A stretch of 64,000 nt of DNA. It comes from Prorocentrum cordatum. Its lineage: Eukaryota > Sar > Dinophyceae > Prorocentrales > Prorocentraceae. Shown here one piece after another: positions 1 to 12,130 of the stretch; within the stretch, counting starts at the first letter, position 1; each line of letters begins with the position of its first letter. The notes beneath the pieces were generated by a model. The model was not told the origin of the DNA. It ran no database searches and saw nothing but the letters and a program-made list of their open reading frames with translations. The stretch is taken from positions 228,501-292,500 of the forward strand of contig CAUYUJ010003547.1 of the NCBI GenBank assembly GCA_963575745.1, written 5' to 3'. The position numbers and the translations under genes are program-made.

Positions 1-279
1 GCAGTCTTTACAGCGGACGAGCGTTCCGAACACGAGCGCAACGCTGCGGGCGTGTTCCGTCGCGGGGTTCTAGTAGCTTTCGGCAGCGACGTGCGTTCCG
101 CGGCTTGGAGCAACGCTGTCTTCAAGAGCAGGAACTCGACCGACCCCATTACAGTCCGCGCGTGCAACTCGGGCGATACCGAGAAGATGAGACCCAATGT
201 GCCTTTGCATTCCCGCATGCAAAGACATCCCGTCACGGGGGCAGGTTCCTCGGGGCTCGGAGCGCGACCGCTTGCTGCC

Positions 280-2289
280 GATGCACATGCCGAACAAGTT
301 GTGCGACTCCTTCGGCGCCCCCACGCCCCCGCGCCCCTTCCTCAAGGACAACGGTTTCGAGGCGGAGATTGGCAGGACCCAGTTCGCGATCGGCCTGTTG
401 CTCAACCCCCATCGCCATCAGGTCATCCGCGCCTTCGAGCGGGGGCCTCTCGCTGCGCGAGCAGGCAGCGACAGGGGCGAAGACCGCGGCGCACTGGCTC
501 GAGGCGCGGATGGCCGAGTGGGGCAGGGTGGACGGCGACGGCGCTCACGAGGGCGAGGCGAACGTGGAGTCATTCGCTCTCGCCCTCCTGCAGTGCCAGG
601 TGGAGCAGACCAGGTGCGAACTGCCAGTGGCCGCCCCGAAGACGACGCGGTGGGCTACCCACCCGGGCCGCGAAGTCACGCGAGCAGAGAATGCGGGCGC
701 GCGTGGCCTTGCCCCCCTTCGACGCGTCGCTGTACAACCAGCTATTCGCGGACGCTGCCACGTTCGGCGACCTCGCGGAGTACGCGTACAACGTCTCTTT
801 CGACGCTTGCGCCCCCGTCGAGGACGCGCTCGCCAAGCCCGCCGAAGCCGAAGTGCCGAGCAGACGCTGCCGCTGCGCTGTTTGCGAGGCAGCCAGCTTG
901 ACCGCGCTGCGGGCCCGGCGCGACTCGGGGGCCGCCGTCGCGGGCGAGCGTCGCCAGGAGGGGCTGTCTGCGCACATGGATCTCCTGGGCCAGGCGGGCA
1001 AGGCCCGCGCCATGAAGGACGGCTTCCTCCGCCCGACCTCCGTGCCAGAGTGCCCAGACATCCCCGCCCATGGCCGCGAGTACTGTCAGCTCAGCAAGAT
1101 CGGCCGCGCGCGCGAGTCAGGCCCAGGGCTTCCGTCTTGCACCAGGGCGACGCGAGTCGTCGCGTTCGACGGCCTGGCGGTGGGTGAGTTCGACATGATT
1201 GCGGGTTCTACCAGATATTCCTGGAGGCGCTGCGTCCGCACGTTCCGGATGGAGCCATTGAGCGCGACTTCGGGATCGTCAAGATGCGCTCGGGTAAGTC
1301 CAAAGTGTGGCGCCCCGCCGTGGCTCAGCATTATAACATCGACGTGTCTGAGGCCAAGGAAATCTTCTCGCGGCTACCGTTCAAGGGGCGCCTTCAGCCC
1401 GATGCATCCTGGGAGAGCGATCGCCCCGACGAGATTCTGCCGTGCTTGATGGAGTTGAGGGGCGCTTTCAGGCGCGGCCAGGAGATCCTGGTGGCTCAGT
1501 GTGACGATCGCAAGAAGGCGAGGTTCTGGAATTCGACGTTGCCGCTGGCCTGCCCGACCGCGCGCGGCTTCGGGGTTCGCTGCTCTCCCGCGGCGAGCCC
1601 AGCCGCGGCGGCGGGGGCCACCAGTGGAGCGGGGACTTCCAAGAACCGCACGGTTGCATCCATGGAGAAGGTACTGCAGAAGGCGCATCCAGGGTCCTCG
1701 GCGCCCTCGCTGCACCTGCGGACGATGGGGGGCGACATCCTCGAGAGCATGGCTGTTGCTGCCGAGGGACTGCACGCGTGCGTCTTGAGTTTGGTGTTCG
1801 ACGGCACGTGCGTGGCCACGCCTTCCATGTCCGACATCAAGGGGGTGTTCCACGCGGTGGCCGACCACGTCTGGAAGACGCGCAGTGTCCGCATCGCCTT
1901 GAAAGCAGTGGGCGGCGAGACGATCAAGGCATTCTCGGCGAAACGCAACCGCCCGTGCGATGAGGGCGCTGCTGAGGCGGCCCGGCAGAGGATGCAGGTG
2001 TGCCACCTGGCCCAGGAGATGGAGAAGTCGCTGGATGTCGATGCGGCTGCGGCGACTGGCGGCGCGCCCGAGGTCTGCGGGCTGCCTTGCACGCAGGAGG
2101 GTCAGCGCGGACGCGAACCGCGCGGCGGGCTGCGCTGCGGTGGCCAGCGGGGCGGCCGAGAGCGGCGGGCAGCTCATCGCGCAGGAGGAGCAACGCAACA
2201 TCGAGCCTGGCACGCAGTGGCCGTCGATGGCAGGCCGCTGGAACGAGGGCGACGCGGCCGTCTCCGACGCGGCCCACGCCAGCGCATGA
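280..2289 (+). pseudogene. Coding-like region of unknown product, broken in several frames
   Basis: I do not recognise the product. Natural-looking protein sequence runs along the + strand but changes frame at least four times: about 280-450, 450-690, 691-1190, 1194-2085 and 2090-2289, ending at a TGA at 2287-2289. Readable segments include FALALLQCQVEQTRCELPV (near 570-630), a stretch with FLEALRPHVPDGAIERDFG (near 1215-1270) and QLIAQEEQRNIEPGTQWP (near 2170-2225). No membrane segment or known motif stands out. The frame changes occur without intron-sized gaps, so they look like indels from decay or uncorrected long reads. GTGAGT-like donors near 1183 leave splicing possible. The 5' end is not defined. 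That this was protein-coding on + is fairly likely; its function is unknown. Confidence 0.4.
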
Positions 2290-3040
2290 TCTGATCGAAC
2301 GGCCCAGGCACGATTGGGGGCCCGTTGCCTGGCCGTCAAGATCGCGGCCATGAGGCAAACCGTCGCCTTGGGATTATGTTCCTTGCGTGCGTGCAGAGTT
2401 TGCGCGGTGCTTTCGAGGGCAGGACTTGCTTGGGATTGTTGTCGCGGTCGCTGCTGCGCTGGCCGTCCCGCTCGCGGCAGCAGGGCCACCTAGTTGCTAG
2501 CTTCTCGGCTTGGCCTGCATGTGCGCGCGACGCGCGCGGGGGCAGGACTCGCTCGGGATGGCTCGCTTCGTTTGCAAACTCGATTGCGAAAAACCCCGGC
2601 CCGCCCCCGCCATCTTTTCCTGCCGCTTGCAATTCGCCTTGGGGCGTTTGCCGCGCGTTTCTTAAAGTTGTTTCTGTTTGAACCGCCTGAACCTTAAAGC
2701 GACCTAAGATTTCACAATGTATTTCACGCGCGGGCGCCATTGGCGGCGCTTTCGCGAGTGTCGACAGAGCGTCGAAGCCAAGCGACAATTAGTGAAACGT
2801 TGGGTGCTTAAACGCGTTCAGGCGGTTCTAACGGGAAATATCTAGGGGAACGACGCTCGATATCGACGGTTGGGAGGATTGGGGCGATGCCGCCGCCGTG
2901 GCTGGCACTCGTTGCTAGGCCCATCGGCACAGGGGGCGCCGCATCAGCATGCTAATGGATCACGTCGTCGGCATTCGGGCAGGATCCATTTCCCAGCTGC
3001 AAATCAACAGCATAGCAACCGATAAGTTTGCTTTCGGACA
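2290..3040. other. No recognised feature
   Basis: I see no gene, RNA or clear repeat here. The two CAGGACT..CTCGGGAT/TTGGGAT phrases near 2420 and 2545 look like a loose duplication only. Confidence 0.3.
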
Positions 3041-3044
3041 CCCC

Positions 3045-4228
3045 TCCCCCGCAAAACCCCGCTCCCTCCCGAGCCCCCCCCCCCGGCGCTGGCGCAAGCG
3101 TTGGCGGCGGCCAGCAGCGTCGGCGGCGGGGGCGCAGCGACGATGGCCAGAGGCAGCCCTAAGGGGGGGGGTTCAAGCCCCGCCCCTCTCCCCCCCCAGC
3201 TCCGCCGGCACTGGCGGCGGCCAGCGGCGCCGGCGTCGGCTCCAGCGACCGCGGGGGCAGAGCGACGACCCTTACCACCACTGCAACCGCCGCCACCACT
3301 ACCGCCGCCACCACCGCCTCAACCTACCACCGCCACCAACCCACCGCGCAAAAACCACCACCACAGCCACCACCACCACAATCACCACCACGACTTACGA
3401 TCGCAAACACCACCACCACCACCGCCGCCACCGCCACCGCCTCCACCACCAGCACCACCTCCACAAACCACCGCCACCACCGCATCCCAACACCACCACC
3501 ACCACCACACCACCACCACCACCACACCACCACCACCACACCATCACAAACACCACCACCACAACTCACCATCACCAGCACCACCACCACCACAAAAACC
3601 CACCACCACTACCACTGCCATCACAATCTACCGCACCACCGCCACCAACGCCACAAAAAAACACGGCTACCAGCAGCGCAACCCACCACCACCACCACAA
3701 AACACCACGCCACCACCGCCGCCACCACCACCACCACCAGCACCACCTCCACAAACCACCGCCACCACCACAACCCACCACCACCACCACCACCACCACC
3801 ATAAACCACCACCAAGCTACCACCACCACAACCACCACCACAAACTACCACCACAACACCACCAAACCACCACCACCACCACTTCCCACCACCACAACAA
3901 CCAACACCACCACAACAAACCACGACACAACCACCTCCACAAACCACCACCACCGCCACCACGGCCACCACAACCCACCACCACCACCACCACCACAGTC
4001 GTCCTCGTCGACGGTCCCCGCCGCCGCCGCCCGCCGCCGCAGGCGCCGGCGCCGGCCCAGAAAAGGAAATCGTCGCCGCCGCCGCCAGCCGTCGCCGACG
4101 CGAACGCCGGCCCGAGGAGAGGCGGGGGGGCTTCGAACCTCCCCCTCCATCCACGGGCGGGGGGTCCGGTTTCCACCGCCCCCCCCCTCCGAGCGACCGC
4201 AGAACGCGCTCTTTCGGGCGTTTCTGCG
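3045..4228 (+). repeat. Composite repeat with (CCA)n core, copy 1
   Basis: The left module (about 3058-3270) holds two related blocks of GCTGGCGGCGGCCAGCAGCG type, each followed by GCAGCGACGA, with a GGGGTTCAAGCCCC-like hairpin between them. The core (about 3270-4000) is imperfect CCA/CCG/ACA triplets on +. The right module (about 3995-4228) starts GTCGTCCTCGTCGACG, passes GCAGGCGCCGGCGCC and GGCCCGAGGAGAGG, and ends near AGAACGCGCTCTTTCG. All of these landmarks recur in the same order at 13,975-15,005. Long stop-free frames here (His/Thr/Pro-rich on +, Val/Trp/Gly-rich on -) follow from the triplet composition and are not called genes. Confidence 0.8.
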
Positions 4229-4525
4229 GCCATGCGACCCCTTGGCATAAGAAAACTTGCCTTTTGGCTTTTCATGCCCCGGGGCCCCTGGGCCTGCTCA
4301 AATACAAAATGAAAAGCGGCAGGTGTGTTTTTCTTGGAAAGTGCCACGAACAAATTGGTAGGCAAAAACAAACGCGGCAAATTTAGGATTTGGATCGCTC
4401 AGCCCTGCCCCGCCTTGTTTTGCCCCCGCGCGTCCAGGCTCTTGGGGCTCTAGGTGCTTGGCCGCGCGTGCGATGTATAACCGCGCTTCGCACTTCCAGC
4501 GCAAATCTTTGGGCGTGGGATTTTT

Positions 4526-4935
4526 ACCGACAGCGCTGCGTGAATGAATGATTCGGCTCGTCGCTCACTTCTAAAGTCATGGTGAGCGCTGCGGGACATC
4601 ATTCAGACGCGCAGGTGCCCTCCCTCGTTCTGGCGTGATGCAATAGAGGCCAGCCACAGACATTGACAGCGCTTGCACGAGGTTGCCTGGGGAAGGCCAG
4701 CTTCCATCGCCGCCCGTTCCTCAAGTTTCTCGGCGATCCCGTAACCGCCCCTCTTCACCTTCCATTTTCTCCGACACAATTTGGGTTATTAACCGACAAC
4801 ACCGTGTGAACGAATAGTTCGGCTCGGCGCTTTCCTCTGCGTTCGTAGTCAGTGCTAACGGATGTCATCCAAATGCGCAGGCGTTCACCCTCGTTTTGGC
4901 GTGGTGGAGAAGAGGCCTGTCGCAGACATGATGAT
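4526..4935 (+). repeat. Diverged tandem duplication, offset about 266 bp
   Basis: Two blocks near 4526-4670 and 4792-4930 share ordered landmarks: ACCGAC, TGTGAACGAAT/TGAATGAATG followed by TTCGGCTCG, a CAT..ATTCA/CATCCA segment, CGCAGG, CCCTCGTT.TGGCGTG, and GAGGCC..TCGCAGACA. The rest of 4,240-5,880 shows no gene I can support. Confidence 0.45.
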
Positions 4936-5879
4936 GATGGTGATGATTTGTGAGCACCTGGGGCCTGGGGCGGTCGCGGATCTTGCGGCGGGGTATCTGC
5001 CTGGAGTCTCGCCCGAGCAGCGCGCGCCTAATCTGACAGGTGCAGTGTTTTTTTGTATCCTGTTTTCCAGGCGGAAAACAATCAGCACATTAGGAATCCG
5101 ATTGTTACAGCGTTTGTTTGAAGCGTTCTTGATGCAATAAAAATGGCCAGTCGTCGATCGCATCTGGATTCGGTTGCGCGGGCTCGACGGGCGATCGAAA
5201 ATGCAAAACACCCCCACAGAGCATGACCCCAGCGCCCCTTGCAGGCGCGCAGTGCATCACATCTTGGGGTTGCGGGGAAACGGCTTCAGTAGTCTCACTG
5301 GGCCCTGTGCGTCCAGGATCATCATGTTCGAACGCGTTGGACTGTTAATGCGCCCTTGTCAGTGTGATGCAGTACGCCCCAGTGGTATGCAATCGGTGCC
5401 TGATGGTGCCCTCGGGCTGCATCCCTCGCCTGCCTTTAGACCCGTGTCGGTGCCTATTGGACGCCAGATGGTTCATCGCGTTAACAGATGCCCCTTGTGT
5501 GCCCCGCCTTCACTCGGCATTCTCGCCCAGTCGTTCCACTGGCCCGTCGCTGGTTCCACGCGAAGCCTGGGGACTCATGTAAGCTCGCAGCGTCTCATTG
5601 TTTCCCAGGAGCTAATGTGAATTATGTTTGCCTCCCCCGGGCCCCCATTGGAGCGGAGGTTCTTCTCGTTGCGTCCGCGGGCCTTGTGCATTCTCTGGAA
5701 TGCGGTCGCGCGCGATGTCGCGCCCCGCTGCATTAGGCCCAAGCATGGCCAAGGAGGTGCCCGACCCTTGGGCTGCCGCGGCCACATCTTTGGCGGCCGC
5801 GGGGCTTGGCGCCGTGGAAGCGGTCGCCAGCGCGCGGCCCATGCTGGCGCCGGAAAGTCGATTGTTCCACGATGCACAC

Positions 5880-7540
5880 ATCCCAGAATACACGTGCAAC
5901 TAGTTGTTTTTCACCATTGAGTTTTCGAGGTTAAGATGGTTATTACGCATGCGTGTTTGCATTTCGCACGCGCGGGCGCGCGCACGCGCGCGCGAGCAAC
6001 GAGGATAATACCAGGCGCCACAATGCATCATGTCACGTTGAGGCTTCCAGAATAGAGTGAAACGCGTAGTTGCACCGCATTGCATTTTTCGACGTTGAGG
6101 CCTCCAGAATACGAATGAGACATTTCATTCGCAGCATTGAGTTTTCGAGATTAACATGGCCATTATGCAAGCGCGTTTACATTGCGCGCTCGTGCGCGCG
6201 CGGGCAGCGAGGGCAATTCATTGTGCCACAATGCATTATGCCGCGCTGCGGCTTCCAGAATACGAGTGAACTGATTGGTTTCCACCGTTCAGTTGTCGAA
6301 AGTAAGGATGCTATTCGGTCTGAGCTTTTGCCTTGTTCACGCGCGCGCGTGCGCGCGCGCGATCAACCGGGAAATTACATCGTGACGCAAGGCATCATTT
6401 CACGTTGAGTCCCCCAGAATGCGAGTGATACAATTGGCTTTCACCAGTCAGCATCTTATAAACTTAGAGTGCTGTTACGCATGGGACATTTGCATTGCGC
6501 ACGCGCGCGCGCAACGAGGAACGCAGAGTGGGCCACTCTGCATGATTCCACGTTTACTGCCTCCAGAGTGTGAGTGGAACGCTTGGTTTTCCACCATTCA
6601 AGTCTCAGAAGTATGATGGCTATTCTGCACCGGTTGCCTTAATAAGTTTTTGCATTACGCGCGCGTGCAACGAGGTCAGGTCATTGCGTCGCAATTTGTT
6701 TTTCACGCTGGGGCCCCAGGATACAAGTGAAACTATTGGTTTCCGCAATTCAGGTTTTCTAAACTAAGGTGGTTATTCGGCGCAGGTTGACGCGTTGCGC
6801 GCGTGCAACGAGGGGCGCGCATTGCGCCGCAATGCATGATTGCGTGCAGCATATATGTGGAACAGCTTGTTACCACTATTCAGAACTCGAGCTTATGATG
6901 GCGATGTGGCTTCGGTGTTTGCGTGGCGCTCGCGCGGGCGCCAGCGCGCGCGCGCGCCCGCGCGCGCGCGAGCAAGGAGTGAAGCGCATTGTACCACATT
7001 GCACTATTCCACGTTGAGCCCCCCAGAATATGAGTGACACGCTAGATTTTTGCCGTTGCGTTTTCGAAGTTACGATGGCTATTCGGCATCAACTTTTGCA
7101 TTGCACGCTCAAGAGCGCGCGCGCATGAGCGCGCGCGCGAGCACTGAGGAACGCGTATTGTATCGCAATGCATCATTCCACATTGGGGCCTCTTCGGGAT
7201 GCGAGTCAGGCACTAGGTGACGCCCATTTAGTTATCGAGCTTAGGGTGGCCATGCTGCATCGGTTTCTTCCGCTGTGCGCACGCAAGCGTGCACGTGCAA
7301 TGAGCAGCGCGTTGTATCGCGCTGCATCCTGCCACGTTGGGGGCATGCGAATACGGGTGAAACGCTTGGTTTCCACAGTGTTTCTCGCATCCAGCGTGGC
7401 CACTCGGCGCCGTTCGTTTTTGCGTGGCGCGGGCAGGCGGGTAATGGGGAAGTTTAATTTGCGTCGCAGTGTCCACGTTTATGCCATCATAATAAAAGAA
7501 CACTAGGTTGTCGGCCGTTGGGTTTGGAAATTAACATTGC
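5880..7540 (+). repeat. Tandem array of about ten ~155-bp units with alternating CG tracts
   Basis: Each unit has a CCAGAATA-like anchor (near 5883, 6047, 6102, 6256, 6415, 6563, 6717, 7023, 7190 and 7345), then GAGTGAAAC..TTGGTTTCCACC, a TCAGTTTTCGA..TTAAGATGGCTATTC block, TTTGCATTGC, a long alternating CGCGCG/GCGCGT tract, GCAACGAGG, and CATTGTGCCGCAATGCATCAT. Spacing varies (mostly 145-168), chiefly because the CG tract varies in length. The alternating purine-pyrimidine tracts can in principle adopt Z-DNA, and the GCATTGT..ACAATGC part is weakly palindromic. Open frames here are short and unsupported. Confidence 0.8.
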
Positions 7541-8099
7541 CATTCGGCAGTGAGTTCTGCGTCGCGCGCGGGGGAGCTGCGCGGTGCGCTGCGCACCTGT
7601 CTCGCGCGGGGCGCGGGCGAGTTTTTGGGCCCGCAGTCGGCGGGGGCCCGCGTCTCGGCGTCGGCCGAGCCACGTCTACGGATTGCAGCTCGCAGGCGCG
7701 CATTCGCGCAGGGAGCTATTGGGCACGCGCGCTCTCAGCCGTGCGAAGCCGCATTCGGCGGGGCCAGCGGCGCCCGCGTGCCGCTATGAACCTAGAGCCC
7801 AGAGCGGGCCCATTGCGCGCCCTGCTTACATTCCCAACTCAACGGCCCGCCGCCCGCGCTTGCGTTCGGGGCAGACCTGCTCGGGATAGCGATATGTGCG
7901 ACGTGGAGGCAGCGTCGCCGCGCCCGCCAGTGTCCTTGTTTGTCCGTGATCGAGAAGGAGCGATCCTGCGCTGGTCGCTCTTGGGGCCGTCAGCGCGCGC
8001 CGCGTTGCTTTCCGACTCGGGCCCGCATTCGCCGCGGCCGCGTCGGGCAATGCATGGGGGCTGGGGGGGGGTGCGGGGGGCGCAAATTGCGCTTCTCCC
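7541..8099. other. GC-rich stretch without recognised feature
   Basis: GC-rich sequence opening in all frames. No repeat period or protein motif can be supported. Confidence 0.3.
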
Positions 8100-8109
8100 G
8101 TTGTCCAAG

Positions 8110-8545
8110 ATGGCAGAATGGCCGAGGCCCCGGGGTGCTTGGCAGACCGCGCGCCGCCCGAGCTTTGTCCGAGCCGGGAGGATGGTCGAGGTGCGGGGGG
8201 GGTCGGCAGACCGCGCGCTACCCCAGGTCTGATCTGGGAGGATGGCCGAGGTGCGGAGGGGGGCCAGCAGACCGCGCATTGCCTCAGGTCCATCCGAGCC
8301 GGCGGGGGGATGACCGAGGTGCGGGGGGGGCGGCAGACCGCACATTACCGCAGGTCCATCCGAGCCGGGAGGATGCCCGAGGTGCGGGGGGGGGGCACCA
8401 GACCGCGCACTACCCCAGGTCACTCGCTCGCAACACACTCTGAATCGTCGTCCGGGAGGATGGCCGAGGTGCGGGGGGGGGTCGGCAGACCGTGCGTTAC
8501 CCAAGGTCCATCCGAGCCGGGATGATGCCCGAGGTGCCAGGGGTC
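8110..8545 (+). repeat. Tandem array, unit about 62-86 bp
   Basis: At least six units share GAGGATGGCCGAGGTGCGGG, a G-run, GGCAGACCGCGC, TACCCCAGGTC and CATCCGAGCCGGGAG. Anchors lie near 8116, 8179, 8239, 8308, 8372, 8458 and 8521. One unit (about 8410-8450) has an insertion, ACTCGCTCGCAACACACTC. Confidence 0.75.
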
Positions 8546-8894
8546 ATAGTACAATGGGGTGCCCACAGTGGGGCGCAGAGCAAGGCACCCTCCTCGGCGA
8601 CGAGCTCGACGGCGAGATGCATGCCGCGGGGGGCGCCTTCAGGGTGGAGTGCCCTCCCTGGCGGAGATCTCTCGGGCGGGGCGCGACCGCCGCACGGGGC
8701 CCAGACTTTGCGGCGTCCGGCGACCGCCGCAACGGGCTGCGTGCAGGGCCTGGGGGGGTGGGGGGGGCGTTTTGGGGCGCCGCAAGACGGCTTCGCGCGC
8801 GGGCGCCAGTGGCTCCCTCGGAGATCAGCGGCGACATTTGCGGGGGCACTCCTGGGGGCCCGTGGGGTCAGGCCGTTGCCGCTCGCTGGGAAAA

Positions 8895-9115
8895 CTCGTT
8901 TGGCGAAGGGCCCACCCATTTGCAGATGTGAGTGCCGCAGTTGTGGATATCGTCTTCGGTGGCGCTCCCCATGGGGCCACGAAGCGCGCGGGGGGCGCGC
9001 CGAAAAAATGGGTTGCGGGGGCGCATGGGGACGTTGCCGTTGAGGCCTTAGGTGGAGCTCCCCGTGGGGCCATTCCCGCTCGGCGTCTTCCGACGCAGGA
9101 TGAGCCTGAGCGGCC
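8895..9115 (+). repeat. S repeat, short copy (5' end plus two units)
   Basis: It begins with TTGGCGAAGGGCCCACCCAT and contains GCCGCAGTTGTGGATATC, then CTTCGGTGGCGCTCCCCATG and GGGGCCACGAAGCGC. This order is nearly the same as at 53,065-53,155, and the first part recurs at 24,183. A second unit anchor, GGTGGAGCTCCCCGTGGGGC, lies near 9053. The repeat then runs into the GC-palindrome satellite. Confidence 0.7.
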
Positions 9116-9169
9116 GCGCGCGCGCCGTGTCTGCGCTTCACGGGCGGCGCCCTTCCAGTAGATTGGGGC

Positions 9170-11690
9170 CGGGCTGATGCGAGGCGCGGCGGTGCCCCCC
9201 CTCGCGCGCCGCGCTGAGTGGCGCCGTGGCGCCGGGGCCGCCGCGGGGGCGGCCGCCCTGCCCCCCGTCGCACTCTGCGATTCAATGCAGAATGGGCCAA
9301 GGTAGCCGCGCGAGCTGCGGCCCGGCCCCCGCGCGCGATTCCCTCTTCGGGCGGAGCCTGGGCCAGGTTGGCGCTGCGCGCGGTGGCCCTGCTCAGCGCC
9401 CCGCGGCTCTCCAGTGGGGCCACGCTAAGGTTGCCACGCGCGCGCGGCGGCCTTCGCCGCCCCTTTCCCCCGCGCACGGCAGTGCACATGCAGAGACAGT
9501 CAAGGCCGCCGCGCGCGCAGCGGCCTTGCCCCCCCCCCCGGGGAGCGCTCGTCAGTTCATATGTGACCAGGGCCTCCGTGCGCAGCAGAGACCCCCGCGC
9601 TTCGCGCAATGGCCGCCGCGGGCGCAGTAGCTTCCGCCGTCGCGCGCGTTTTTTTCTTCGTTGTCAGAATGACGAAGGGGCCGCCTCGCGCGTGGCCATG
9701 CGTGCGCGGAATTCTCCTATCCAAGATGGCCAAGGGGGCGCCGCGCGCTCGGCGGCCCCGCGGCTTCGCGCATGGCGTTTGCGCTGTTAGTGTTCAACAT
9801 GATATGATGCTGCAGCTGTCGCCGCGCGCCGCGTTCCTGCCCCCATCGCGCATGGCGCTGCTCACTTGCAGGACGCCCCCCGCTCCAAGCTGCGCCCTGC
9901 CCCTCGCGCGCTGTGGCCTCGCCATTTGGTGCCAGTTTGTTCGCGCAGAGAGGGCCGGGGCCGCCGCGCGCGCTGCCCCGCGCAGGGCGCGCCAGGGCCG
10001 ACGCGCGCGGCCGCCGTGCCTGCTCGGACACGGCGCCCCCGCGGCCGTGCCCATGCAGAGCTGGCCCGTTGACTCGGGCGCTGTGTTCTCCTAAGCCGAG
10101 GTGGCCAGGGTCGCTGCGCGCGCGGTGACCTTGCGCCCGCGCGCGTGGCTATCTTTTCAAGCAGATTGGGCCGGGGCCGACGCGCGCGCGGCAGATCTGC
10201 GCCCCTGCGGACGTAGCTGTTCAGGATTGGCCACGGGCGCCGCGCGCGCGGCGGCTCTGCCCCCTTGCCGCGCGTTGCGTTTTCTTTGCGCGCATCGACC
10301 AGAGCCGCCACGCGCGCGACCGCCGCGCGCCTGCGATGTTTTTCAACGCAGCACGGGCTGGGCCCGCCACGCGAGCGGCGGCCCCGCCCCTGCGCGCATT
10401 GCATTGGATTGCATTGCCGTGCAGAACTGGCAAGAGCCACCGCGAGCGCGGCGGCGCAGCATTCTGACGCGCTGCCGTGCATTTAAACCCAGAATTGGCT
10501 GGGGCTGTCGCGCGGGCGGCGGCTATGCCCGTTCGCGCGCTCGGGTGTTTCATTCGGGAAGGAGCAGGTCCGCCAGCCCCGCGGCGACCTTCTCCGCCCC
10601 CTCGCGCATAGCGCTGGCCTGTTCAGAATGGGCCAGGGCCGCCGCGCGAGCGGCCGCCTTGCCCCCTCTTCTCTTCCCCCCTGCCCTGCCCCATTGCGAG
10701 CGGCGGCGATGCTCCTGCGCGCGCGGTGTCTTGTCGCGCGCCATTTGTCAGGGGCGTCGCGCGCGCGGCGGCCGCGCCCCCCCCCTACCCTCTACCGCGC
10801 GATTCCTCCATTCATTCAAAATGAGCAGGGGGGCCGGGCGCGCGGCGGCCTGCCCATCGCGCGCTGTGTTTCAGCTCGCAGAATTGGGCAAGACCGCTGC
10901 GGGCGCGGCGGCGGAGTCACCGCGCGCGCGGCGTGCTCTCCCTCAGAAGTGGCCAGCGTAATCGCGCGCCGCGGCCCTGCCACTACGCGCGCTGCGTTCC
11001 CCGCGCAGGCCAGGCCAGCGCTGCCGCGCGCTCGCCGGCCGCCGCCGCGGTGATACCGCCCCCCGCGCATTGGGCGAGTCGGCCTCGCCCCTTCGCTATC
11101 TGGCTTGCTTTGGTCGGAGTTGGCCAGGGCGCCGCGCGCGCAGCTTCCCTGGCCCGCCGCGCGCGTTGCCGCATCCTGTTCGCATGAGCAGGGGCCGCCA
11201 TGGCGGCGGCCCAGGCCCCTCGCGCGCTGCGTCGTTCCCTCCGCGATTCGCTTGAGCCGCTCCGCGCGCGGCGCCCCCGGCCCACCGCGCGCCGTTTCTT
11301 GTCGCGCAGAATTGGGCAGCCCCCCCCCACCGCCACGCCACTCCTCGCAAATGTGTTATTCCCCGCGCGCGGTGGGCGGAGGCTTCCGAGCCCGCGGCTG
11401 CCTTGGCGCGTCGCGCGTTTTATTTCGACGCGCCGAATCAGCCAAGGCCGTCGCGCGCGCGGCGCCCCGCCCCCTCGCGCGTTGGCCCCCTCCCCCGCGC
11501 GGCCTCGGCCAGTGCCGCAGCGCGCGCGGCGGCCCGCCAGGTCCTTTATCCATTGCGCACGCGGCCCAGGGCCATGGCGGCGGCCAGCGGGCCCGCTTCG
11601 CCAGAGCGGGGCAAGGGGCCCAGGGGCCGCCGCTCGCGCCCCGCCCCTTTCCGCGCCCCGTCTCTGGCCGCTGGTGCGTGCGTTCTCGCT
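9170..11690 (+). repeat. GC-palindrome satellite, about 24 units of ~100 bp
   Basis: Units share CAGAATTGGGCCAGGGC, then a palindromic block centred on GCCGCGCGCGCGGC (often extended to GGCCGCC..GGCGGCC), then TGCCCCC, TCGCGCGCTGCGTTTC or close variants. Clear copies lie near 9300, 9510, 10,240, 10,640, 10,760, 11,140, 11,460 and 11,530. Stop-free Arg/Ala-rich frames on both strands across the array are a composition effect. Confidence 0.75.
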
Positions 11691-12130
11691 TCCTTAAACG
11701 CATATCGCTTTTGCTCCCCAGGGCCTCTCATCGCATTGTTATGTGTTCTCTCTGGGCTCTTTGCAGGATCTGCATCTTTCCCATCGGCTCCCCCGCAGAG
11801 ACCGTGCCCGCTCTCCTTCGCCAACCGAATGTTCATGATTTCGATTTCGTTGACCCCGCTCCGGATCTGTATATCTCCTGCGTGGCCGCGGCGCAAAATC
11901 CCCATCCGATCCATCAGCGCCCACTGCAAAACTTCCCATTGCTTCGCCGAGGGGACCAGTGCACTGCGACGCGGGAAGCGCCGTCAGAGCAGCTCCTGGC
12001 GTCGCAGCAAATTGCTTACCGATGCAAGCGCGCCGCGCAGTTTGATGTGACATCTGCCTTCGAACTGCCTCGCGCGGGCAGCAGCGCCCCCTTGCTCGCG
12101 GGAAAGATGCATAACCCCCCCAGCACATAC
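11691..12130. other. Lower-repeat stretch, possible coding remnant
   Basis: This stretch lies between the satellite and the GAT array and is not obviously repetitive. A + frame from about 11,820 to the TGA at 12,134-12,136 reads naturally (it includes VHDFDFVDPAPDLYISC), and a TTTGCAG that could be a splice acceptor precedes it near 11,760. I recognise no family. Confidence 0.25.

Noticed and set aside
3101-4312. Frames of about 400 codons rich in His/Thr/Pro (+) and Val/Trp/Gly (-)
   Set aside because: Produced by the CCA-triplet core. The arms either side are repeat modules shared with 13,975-15,005, and amino-acid use just follows the triplet in each frame.
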